Positions 1 to 7,947 of a stretch of DNA of 11,377 nucleotides are shown in pieces; within the stretch, counting starts at the first letter, position 1; each line of letters starts with the position of its first letter. Origin of the DNA: Hamiltosporidium magnivora (taxonomy: Eukaryota; Microsporidia; Dubosqiidae); contig PITI01000509.1 of NCBI GenBank assembly GCA_004325065.1, positions 1 through 11,377 on the forward strand. Reading direction: 5' to 3'. The notes under the pieces were generated by a model, which did not search any database, was not told where the DNA came from, and saw only the letters and a list, made by a program, of their open reading frames with translations. Made by a program: the position numbers and the translations under genes.

Positions 1-14
1 TACACACCTGGTAA

Positions 15-134
15 ATGAAAGGCTTTGGGACATAGGTATCGCAGGGGTTACCGATGGACTGTTGGGGTAGCAGTCATTTATGTTAAACCTAGAACTGCGT
101 TAATGTCATGAAAACAAATATAACACTTGCCACT
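15..134 (+). repeat. Left outer arm of the inverted repeat
   Basis: The reverse complement of this stretch aligns with 2147-2265 along its whole length, at roughly three quarters identity by eye with a few single-base gaps. The best block is 22 identical bases, 76-97 against 2183-2204. The arm is less AT-rich than the interior. The 14 bases before it show only weak matching to sequence after 2265, so the end lies near here or just outside the window. Confidence 0.88.
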
Positions 135-1058
135 ATTTTAAAAAGATGTGATACTTTTAAGTAAAAATATTTTTTCTTGAAAAATTACAATAAAAATTAT
201 TCTCACTTTTTCTTTTATTATCAAAGAATTAAATTAGAGCAACTTCGTTTTATATAAATTAAGAAAATTCACAGAGAATTTTTATAAGAAAGTAGATCAA
301 GTGGTAATATGAAATTATTTAAAAAAAATTTACAAATTGTAATTTTTTTAACAGCTTAAAAATTTAAGATTTAAACAAGCTTTGCAGATTTAATTATTAG
401 AATAAGTTTCATTTTAAATCTTATTCTATATTAATCACAATTAAATACACTTTTAGTTATGATAGAATAAAATACGAATTTAATCAATAAAATACTCTTT
501 TATAGTAATTATTCATTAATATTTATTGAAATATAAATTTTAAGAAACAATTTAAATAAATGAATGTAAAAACTCAATTTTAAAATTTTGAAAGCAAGAT
601 ATAGCAAAAAAAAATAAGAAAATTGCATTAGAGCTTGGAATTTAACATCTTAATTTATAAAAAAAACAAATTTGTGCTAATTAATCTAAATAAAGAAAAA
701 TTACAAAAAAAATCAAAAAAAATATTTTAATTTAATTAATCTTTTAAAAATTAAAGAAAAAAATTAAATTGATTCAAAAACTATAAAATAAAGCATGTAA
801 AACGTATACTAAAATAGAAATCAAATTCTAATTGCTAGTAAAACTTGACTCATTTCTGTTGATAAAAATACCTTGAATTTAAATATAAAAATCTACATTA
901 TTTAAATCCGTATTTTAAAATAGTTTTTTATTCAAAATATTTTTTTTAGTAACAGCGTTTTATGATACTTTAAAAATAGAAAAAAATAATTACACGTCAA
1001 TATTCTGCATTCCTGAGTATTTTTTGTCAGTATTATATTTATTTTTCAATTATTAAAT

Positions 1059-1081
1059 AAATGATTTGGTCCAATCAGTTT
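1059..1081. repeat. Hairpin tip of the giant inverted repeat
   Basis: Bases 1059-1081 fold into a short stem: AAA/TTT, TGAT/ATCA and TGG/CCA around a single T at 1070, with a one-base bulge on each side. Its centre agrees with the centre predicted by extrapolating the collinear matches of the two arms inward, so it is probably where the palindrome turns. On its own such a short bulged stem would not be notable in AT-rich DNA. Confidence 0.45.
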
Positions 1082-2146
1082 GTATTGTGGCTTGTCTTCT
1101 TCATTTTATATCTTAAGGGAATATTCCTTCATTCTTTAGTCGATCTTATTTCCATAGTTAAGCAAGTATATTGTCGTTAAACAGATTTATAAACAATTTG
1201 GATTTACTATTTTGTTTCTTTATTTCTAATAGTCTTATTTTTTTTTATTATTGTCTAAAATACGAAATGCTCACAATTTTCTTCCGCTTCTAAATTTTCT
1301 TGTAGATCAGTTACAAAGGCTATTCATTTTAACCAATTGAATTCAATCGTAGTCTAGAATAAAAATTTGGTTTTATTGTTGTTTTGTAGAAAAAGCTTGA
1401 ATATATGCCTCTATTCATAACAGTTTTCTAATTTTACATGGTATATTTTTAAAATTTCTTAAAAATACTCTTCAGGTTATCATATAAGGTATTATATTAT
1501 CTCAATAAAAACTCTATAAATAATATTTAACATTAGACAAGAAATTGTTACCTTCTAAATTTTCGTTTGTTTTAGGGATTGAAGCCTAGGTTACGAAATA
1601 ATCAAAAATATGTTTAAGTATTTATATAACTATCCTGTAAATCTGTACGTTTATATCGTTTATCAAGTATCCGCAATTTTATTTAGGTTTCTATCCTGAT
1701 TTATAAGTAGAATTTTCCGGAACCTTTTTGTTAAAATGACTCTTTCCCTGTTTTTTACGTTAAAATTAAAATTTTTCAATAAATCAATACCGATGTCAAT
1801 TTACTTTATTATTTCCAATGTTTTAATATTTGAGGAAATTGAGACCAATTGACTTAACTTATGAATTATTTGCTTAGAACTTACAGTTTTAAAGTTTTTT
1901 TCCGGATCTCGGAATGTATTTTTGTTCTAAATAAAAAAAATCATCATGTAATTATATAGTTTCTTCAAAAAATCTTACAGATTTTCCCTTAAATAGCCAA
2001 ATTTAAATTATTTCTAGTTTTATATAACTTGTAATGTATTTTAAATTTCGTTATAGCTATTTGCGAGTTTATTTTCCGAGATTCTTGTTTTAACTTATAT
2101 TTCAGTGGTAAATACTCTATTCAAAATATCATACCTTTGTAAAGAC

Positions 2147-2265
2147 AGTGGCAAGTCTTATAATGATTTTACTAAATTAACCCAGTTCTAGGTTTAACAT
2201 AAATAACTGCTCCCTCAGCACTCCATCAGTACCTCTTACGATATCTACGTCCCAGAGATTTTCAT
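2147..2265 (-). repeat. Right outer arm of the inverted repeat
   Basis: This is the inverted partner of 15-134 and contains the same 22-base identical block at 2183-2204. Weaker matching continues inward to about 2120 (paired with about 160). After 2265 the match stops, although the following 250 bases stay less AT-rich than the surroundings, so the element might extend further on this side. Confidence 0.88.
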
Positions 2266-2586
2266 ATAAAAAGCCATAAAAATCAAAAAAGAGGTGGTTA
2301 GTTGCTTGCCGTAGGTTTTTTTTGAGAAATAGTGTAATCGCAGGCTGAAACCCACCCTGTACCGCTCAAGGCCATGCAGCATTCTCACTTTCTCTACCCC
2401 TTCCGAACCTAATAAACTTTTAGTTTTGATATATCTCTGGGACTCACATATGATCTATTTGACAGTGCGATGTTATATAACAAGTAAACCTGGTATTTGT
2501 CACCTTGAATTAGAACGTTATTTTTGTTTTTCCCAGGCGCTAAGTATTCTAACAAAGTAAGCAAGGCTAGGCTTGCATGCTTCTAC
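2266..2586. other. GC-richer spacer, no gene recognised
   Basis: This stretch is visibly less AT-rich than its surroundings, especially 2290-2420, yet holds no reading frame starting with ATG that I can support. I looked for tRNA B-box and rRNA-like patterns and found none convincing. It could be the outer part of the repeat element or the decayed start of the GTPase-like pseudogene that follows. Confidence 0.4.
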
Positions 2587-2902
2587 ATGGCAATTATCTA
2601 TCAGTTTCTCATCGGTTTGCGATCTAGTTACATAAAAAACAATAAAGCATTTTCTGAAAAAAGTTTCCCAATTTTGTATACCATCTCCTCAAAAAAACTC
2701 TCATGGAAAAATCGAAGACATAGACATTGTATGGTTTTGTTCTTACCAAGAATCTAAACAACGATTTTATATATCAATTTCAGATAGATATTACAAAGCA
2801 GATAGCTTTATGTTGGTTATTTTTCTTTCGTTTACATTAAATAATAGTTGACACAGTTACAATCCAATTCCTCTTTTATCTCTCGGTGCTGAAGATGAAT
2901 AA
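2587..2902 (+). pseudogene. Decayed Rab/Ras-like small GTPase remnant
   Basis: Two reading frames give fragments that, put in order, resemble a Rab GTPase. From the ATG at 2587, one frame reads a degenerate P-loop-like GLRSSYIKNN followed by FSEKSFP, where Rabs have GKSS/T and switch I. From about 2660 another frame reads HGKIEDIDIVW, then QES, then RFYISISDRYYKADSFMLV (2762-2818). The Rab counterpart is a DGK turn, a beta-3 strand ending in the W of WDTAGQE, and the switch II RF..IS.RYYK.AD..LV. The frame meets a stop at 2849. Beyond it, PIPLLSLG (2867-2890) sits where Rabs have the strand before the NKxD motif. The glycine-rich P-loop, DTAG and NKxD residues are lost, so it cannot be a working GTPase. 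The resemblance was judged by eye and chance is possible. Confidence 0.4.
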
Positions 2903-3473
2903 ATGAAAGTTTTACATTTGTTTCTTTTAATCTGCTGTAACTCGAGATTATAGGATATCGGCCTACTGATACGGTGTAGTCTATATCTTACCTTGATTGT
3001 AGCAATGATTTCCCCACAAAATATACACACTCTTTGCTAACTAGATAGTTTTTAATGTGGTTATACACCCTAGTCTCAAAATAATATTTAATCAAAAAAA
3101 GATCTTATTGGATTAAAGACTATTAGAATTACACAATTCTAATCTATAGCAAGATGAAAAAAAGTACTATAAGCCTTTCAACCTTAGTTAATAAGAATAT
3201 TAGATGAATAAGTTTGAATATATTTACAAAATGAAATAAATAAATTTTAATTACTATGACATCTTTTTTAAAATTTTTCCCAAAATATAATATTAAAAGA
3301 ACATTCTGAATATCTGGTAAAACAGTTTGATAACGTTTTAAATTAAAAATAATGTTTTACCAATTTTGATACAATGTTTGATTGGAAATAAGCAAACATT
3401 TAGACTTTATTTAGCAAATTCCATACAAATTTGTAAGAGAAAAGATTTAAATAAAAATATTTTTCTTTCTATC
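2903..3473. other. Intergenic region upstream of the Tps2-like gene
   Basis: No gene is supported here. It holds the upstream region of the gene starting at 3474, with A/T-rich runs but no convincing TATA box at a fixed distance and no CCC/GGG motif just before the ATG. The frame of the downstream gene is open back to a TTG at 3366, but that segment has no ATG and no family resemblance. One clear stem-loop lies at 3122-3143. Confidence 0.5.
3122..3143. repeat. Perfect 9-bp stem hairpin
   Basis: ATTAGAATT and AATTCTAAT form a perfect 9-bp inverted repeat around the 4-base loop ACAC. It lies about 330 bases before the Tps2-like start. No T-run or gene end links it to termination, and its role is unknown. 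Short AT palindromes arise by chance in this base composition. Confidence 0.5.
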
Positions 3474-5774
3474 ATGAAGATAATTGTTGTAGTTCATCAC
3501 TTACCTCTTTGTGTAAGTATAAATAAAAATCGTACTGAAGCTATGAAACAGCATATTTCTAGGCCTTTGATCGAGTCAAAACAATTTTATAGAGGTAGAA
3601 ACCTTACCTCTGTTCTAAAGGCCTCTCACGATATATCAATTGAAAATGAAAATGAACTTCATTTTTTCTATAAGCCTATGCATAGTACTTTTTTGAGAGA
3701 TATGCACGGCGATGTTGTATTTTTGGGAATACCTGGTCTTTTTAACCAGGAAATTTATAATTTTTTGACTGAAAAAGAGAAAAAAGAAATTCATGAGAAA
3801 TTTATGAAACACAAGTATCATCCGATTTTGTTGGATTTTTCTGAATTCGAGGGGAGATATAACGATTATAGTGAAATGAAGGTCAGAAATGTTTGCTTTT
3901 GTACATTTTGGAATGACGTTTTTTTAAGATTTGATGAAGAACCGGCTTTTAGAGATTTAAAAAAGCTGAATCAAATATATTTAGAAAAGTTAATGAATAT
4001 TTATGAAGATGGTGACATTGTTTGGATAATGGATCATGAGTTCTGGTTATTACCCAGAATGATAAGAGACCTAAAAAAAGAAGCATATATTGGCCTTAGT
4101 CAAATGGTTCCATTCCCTAGCTCCGAATTATTCCGATGTCTACCAAATCCAAAAATATTTCTCGATTCTCTTCTTTCAGCAAGCTATATTGAGTTCCAGA
4201 ACAAATCTTACCTTGATAAATTTATTTTTACAAATTCAAATATTATGGGTATTTCAGGCAAATCCTTTATTGGTCCTGATAAAAAGGTTACTGCATGTAT
4301 TTCACGGAACGATTCTCGTGTTTTCCTAGGAGTTGGAAAAATTGGTATTGATATACCTAAGATAAATACTGTTTTAAAAGCCCCCGAGTGTCAGGAAATA
4401 GCTAAATCTTATTCGGAAAAGTATAAAGGTTACAAAATACTTGTATCAATATCGACCTTAAACAATTCCTATACAAATACGAATTTTCTCATGGCTTTAG
4501 AAGCCTATCTACACAAATACGATAAAAATATCGCATTGATTCATATTGAAATACCTGAAGGAAATACCGATTTAGAAATAAAATCCGAAACACATCTTTT
4601 AAAACAATTTTTAATGGTAAATTATCCGTTGGTGCGAATTGAAACGGTGATATCTGAAGATGACTTTAAGTACTATGCATTGCTTTCTATTGCCGACCTT
4701 GGAATAGTTTTATCTGAAAGAAGTGCTATATCAAGGCCTTGTTTAGATTTTATTGCGTCACAAGAAAAAAATATGGCTCCTTTGATTGTTTCGGAATTTT
4801 CTCATTTCAATGATGACTTAAACTTGATTAGAGTTAATCCCAAAAATGCTGTCGATATAGCCGATAAAATGAATTATGCGCTTAATCTTGATCCAGAAAC
4901 CAAAATCGAAATACATTCGACTCTAATAAATGAAATCGAAACCCATAACATTCATTACTGGATGGAACATTTTATATATAATTCTGCTAAACATAAACAT
5001 ATATCATTTAAAAAATCGATAGATTATTCCGAAATTGTAGAAAATTATAAGAAAGCAGATAAAAGATTATTTCTATTAGATTATGATGGCACAATTCAAG
5101 ATATTTGTCCTTTACCCGAACAAGCTTTTCCTTCGGAAGAGATTAAAAATCTTCTAAAAAAACTAAGGTCAGATACAAGAAATGAAATATATATTATAAC
5201 CGGAAGAGACTACCGCAATGCCAATGATTGGTTTTCTTCTTTGGATATAGGATTGTATGCGGAACACGGAATGTATCTTAAAAATGGTAAAGAGTGGGTA
5301 TCTGACCCAGTAGATTTGACATGGAAAAATCAAGCAAGAAAAATAATTAATTTTTTTGTGGAAAGAACACCTGGATCGCAATTAGAAGAAAAAAACACAT
5401 CGATGGTTTTTCATTACAGAAATTCAAGCCAACTAATAAAGAAGAAACAATCAATAGCATGTAAGAACATACTTGAAAAGCTTTTAGCATACAAAAAGAA
5501 TCTAGAGGTAACTGAAGGAAAAGACATTATTGAGATTAGAGTAAATGGACTAAACAAGGGCAAGATAGCTCGAAAAATAATAGCCAATCAAAAATATGAT
5601 TTCATTTTAGCTGCGGGTGATGACACTACGGATCAGGAAATGCTAGAAATTGGACTTTCAACGAAAAACTTTTATTCTGTAAGTGTTAATAAAGGCGACT
5701 CCTGTGCCAAATTTCATATTGAAAATCCGGGTTTGTTCAGAAAGCTTTTATTACAATTAACCGAATTTAAATAA
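3474..5774 (+). CDS. TPS2: Trehalose-6-phosphate phosphatase, Tps2-like, with degenerate TPS domain
   Basis: This 766-residue cytosolic enzyme should remove phosphate from trehalose-6-phosphate to make trehalose, working with a separate Tps1 synthase. The start is the first in-frame ATG, which puts the strand KIIVVVHHLPLC at the N-terminus, where GT20 proteins begin (cf. VVVSNRLPV). Residues 1 to about 480 follow the GT20 synthase fold: GDVVFLGIPG, a D187-containing MDHEFWLLP (family HDYHLMLLP), VPFPSSELFR, and LSIADLGIVLSE. Residues about 530-760 are a HAD phosphatase: DYDGT (D536, D538), ITGR (T576), NKGK (K695) and GDDTTDQEM (D716, D717, D720), all present. In contrast the synthase residues are largely lost (see findings), as known for fungal Tps2, whose N-terminal domain is inactive. 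Length is a little below yeast Tps2 (896). There is no intron, signal peptide or membrane segment. The phosphatase call is firm; the symbol is by analogy. Confidence 0.92.
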   Translation: MKIIVVVHHLPLCVSINKNRTEAMKQHISRPLIESKQFYRGRNLTSVLKASHDISIENENELHFFYKPMHSTFLRDMHGDVVFLGIPGLFNQEIYNFLTEKEKKEIHEKFMKHKYHPILLDFSEFEGRYNDYSEMKVRNVCFCTFWNDVFLRFDEEPAFRDLKKLNQIYLEKLMNIYEDGDIVWIMDHEFWLLPRMIRDLKKEAYIGLSQMVPFPSSELFRCLPNPKIFLDSLLSASYIEFQNKSYLDKFIFTNSNIMGISGKSFIGPDKKVTACISRNDSRVFLGVGKIGIDIPKINTVLKAPECQEIAKSYSEKYKGYKILVSISTLNNSYTNTNFLMALEAYLHKYDKNIALIHIEIPEGNTDLEIKSETHLLKQFLMVNYPLVRIETVISEDDFKYYALLSIADLGIVLSERSAISRPCLDFIASQEKNMAPLIVSEFSHFNDDLNLIRVNPKNAVDIADKMNYALNLDPETKIEIHSTLINEIETHNIHYWMEHFIYNSAKHKHISFKKSIDYSEIVENYKKADKRLFLLDYDGTIQDICPLPEQAFPSEEIKNLLKKLRSDTRNEIYIITGRDYRNANDWFSSLDIGLYAEHGMYLKNGKEWVSDPVDLTWKNQARKIINFFVERTPGSQLEEKNTSMVFHYRNSSQLIKKKQSIACKNILEKLLAYKKNLEVTEGKDIIEIRVNGLNKGKIARKIIANQKYDFILAAGDDTTDQEMLEIGLSTKNFYSVSVNKGDSCAKFHIENPGLFRKLLLQLTEFK

Positions 5775-6988
5775 TTAGTTTAATAAAATAGTAAAATGAT
5801 ATTTTCATTTTTTATATGTTTTCAAGGTAAAATTTTTTATAACACATTTAATTATAATTAGATTGATATAATTAGATAAAGTATCGGAAATTAAATTATT
5901 TTTTTGTTATTTTTTGTATGTTTTAAAAAGTTTTTTTGATTTTTATAAACTTAAATATATGTTTCTTCATATTCAAAGGACTATGAACTTAAGCTTACAG
6001 ACATGGAAACTTTAAATGAGAAAAAAAATGAATAAACATTTAAATCGCGTATTGAAATACAAAATGTTATACCTAATTATACCAATACATCAACTGTCAC
6101 TAGGGAAGCTTCATTTTGTCAAGGTTTAAAAACTATAATTGTATAAACTGCTTGCAAATAAAAACCGATATATATATACATGTTGTAATGAAAAAAATAA
6201 CAAATTTAATAAATAAGATTCATTTTTGACGGATTTACAGAATATAGACCGAAAAACTTGTGTGCCATATAGAATTGAATATTTATAAAAAATGTATAAA
6301 ATAAATCTTATATTTTTATTTTGCCTCCGAACAGAATTTAAATCCAGAAAAAGTTGTTTAGTAAGCAGCAAAGATACAATGAATGATACCATAGAATTTG
6401 CTAATATTATTATTCAGTAAAAAAAATACTTTCATTCGTATGTAAAATCTCCATAAAAGAGTTGTTTTATATCATCGGATTTTTTCACTTTAGATTTCAA
6501 TTCAATAGTAGTCACAAAGAATAAACTAAAAAAATCGAATGTAAAAAAACAGTGCAAAAGAATAAAACAGAAGTAACCAAATAACAATAAAATACTAAAA
6601 TTAATTACTTTCAATTTAATTATGGTACATCTTATCTAAACACACAAAATAATTATTTACCATTTTATATAAACAACGTAAATGAGACATAAAAAAGGAA
6701 GCGATAAAATATTTTCAATAATTCAAATATTCTTTAATAATTCTTTTTAATTGCGATTCAATGAAGACAAATTGATTTTAATTAATACCTAATGTATAGA
6801 AATATTATTGCATTACATTTAATTGTAAATATTATAACTATTTAATCTAAAAAACTCAAATTAAATATTTTCTAATCTAAAGATATATATTTATAAATTA
6901 AAATTGTGCCAAAATTAGTAATTAATTTTAATGTAAAATTTTTAATATAAAAAACCTAGAATATATAAAAATCTACCTTTTTTAATAT
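5775..6988. other. AT-rich intergenic region, no supported gene
   Basis: About 1.2 kb without a gene I can defend. The longest minus-strand frames (6126-6392 and 6432-6614) are hydrophobic, low-complexity and typical of random AT-rich sequence; the second lacks an ATG. No tRNA, structured RNA or repeat array was seen. Confidence 0.5.
5782..5787 (+). promoter_or_regulatory. Possible polyadenylation signal AATAAA
   Basis: AATAAA lies 8 bases after the TAA stop of the Tps2-like gene. The position is plausible for a microsporidian mRNA, which has short 3' ends, but the hexamer is common in sequence this AT-rich. Confidence 0.3.
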
Positions 6989-7444
6989 ATGGATGATAAT
7001 TTCTACACGAATATAAAAACAGAACACGATCTATTGATACATCTCAACAAATACAAAAACTCCCCCTGTGATATATTTAAACTAGCATTTTTTAACGACC
7101 AAGATTTTATTAAATTAGCTGAAAGATATGTTTACATGAAAAATATTTTAAAAAGAAATATGAGCACTCGTATGAATATAATGGCAATGAATATTTTAAA
7201 TAGAAAATATATTGAATTGCTACATATATTTCACAGATTGAGAAATAAAACAGATATTCCTAAAAATATAAATGGCAATAAGTCATGCTTTCTCAGTATT
7301 TTTAAAACTTTGTGTATTTTTATTTTGGTAAATTTTCTTTCATTTTCATTTATATTTTTTTTACGGTGTATTTTGAAATATATTTTGATGAGTTTTGTGT
7401 TAACAAGAAGAAATAATGTTTTAAGAAATTTAGAATATAGTTAG
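6989..7444 (+). CDS. Hypothetical small protein with C-terminal membrane segment
   Basis: A 151-residue frame beginning with ATG at 6989. I do not recognise the family. Residues 1-99 are hydrophilic and probably helical, rich in Asn, Lys, Ile and Met, with charged stretches such as FHRLRNKTD. Residues about 101-138 are strongly hydrophobic (FILVNFLSFSFIFFLRCIL), enough for one long or two short membrane helices. A short basic tail follows (TRRNNVLRNLEY). There is no N-terminal signal sequence, so a C-terminally anchored protein facing the cytosol is one reading. No CCC/GGG motif precedes the start. It converges with TERT across a 503-bp gap. It is the most gene-like of the short frames, with balanced composition, an ATG and clear hydrophilic and hydrophobic parts. 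A chance frame cannot be excluded. Confidence 0.5.
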   Translation: MDDNFYTNIKTEHDLLIHLNKYKNSPCDIFKLAFFNDQDFIKLAERYVYMKNILKRNMSTRMNIMAMNILNRKYIELLHIFHRLRNKTDIPKNINGNKSCFLSIFKTLCIFILVNFLSFSFIFFLRCILKYILMSFVLTRRNNVLRNLEYS

Positions 7445-7947
7445 TAATAAATTAATTGTTCTATCTGTTTATACAATTTAAGATTTTATTTATTTCGTAT
7501 GTTTATCTGAATAAAAGATATAATTAGTAAATCAATGGAATAATTATCGTCCACACAATGATGAGATTAAAAGCTTTTTTCTTAAAATATCTATAAATTT
7601 ACAAATATCGGAATTGCCAGTTAAAAAATAAAATATTGATGAACTAATAAATGTCTGCATTGTTGTTCTATAGTCTTACTACAAGTATACTACAGCTATA
7701 AATATATTACTTATTATTATCCAGAAGGTCAGTAAAATATAAAATATGATGAAATTAAAAAAAATACGAAATTTTACGAATGTATGGATTATATTTAACA
7801 GTTAAAATCAAATACTAAATCACCAAGCATGATAATTATAAAATAAATGGTAATTTTAATATAATTATAGAATTAAGTATAAAATACAATTGAAAATTAA
7901 ATATTTATCCAATAGATGATAAAAGAAGAAACAATTTTAGGAAATAT
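7445..7947. other. Convergent intergenic region, no feature seen
   Basis: AT-rich sequence between the stops of two convergent genes. It must carry both 3' ends. I see no clear polyadenylation hexamer pair, structured RNA or repeat. Confidence 0.5.

Larger units (their letters stand above)
15..2265. repeat. Giant decayed inverted repeat (foldback-like)
   Basis: The two halves of this segment are reverse complements of each other, well conserved at the outside and strongly diverged inside. Besides the outer arms (15-134 with 2147-2265), short matches keep the same order inward: about 794-802 with 1432-1440, 954-960 with 1266-1272, 994-1003 with 1168-1177, and a hairpin tip at 1059-1081. The coordinate sums fall smoothly (2280, 2234, 2226, 2171, 2140), as expected for one palindrome with indels. 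The left half is A-rich and the right half T-rich, the mirror pattern an inverted duplication leaves. No reading frame of note lies inside. It may be a foldback transposon, a non-autonomous DNA element or an inverted duplication. The outer ends are uncertain because the left arm almost reaches the window edge. Confidence 0.65.

Noticed and set aside
2395..2415. Possible tRNA B-box on the minus strand
   Set aside because: The GGTTC is followed by GGAAGG instead of the needed ANNCC, and no cloverleaf can be drawn.
2524..2757. A 77-residue frame read as an intact gene
   Set aside because: It begins at TTG with no upstream ATG, and its protein-like part fits better as one frame of a decayed GTPase remnant.
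3366..3473. N-terminal extension of the Tps2-like protein
   Set aside because: The extension starts at TTG. The family's first beta strand begins directly after the ATG at 3474.
6126..6392. 88-residue minus-strand frame with ATG
   Set aside because: Hydrophobic, low-complexity and without recognisable domain or start signal; it looks like chance in AT-rich DNA.
6432..6614. 60-residue minus-strand frame with a hydrophobic N-terminus
   Set aside because: It has no ATG anywhere before the hydrophobic part, only a TTG.
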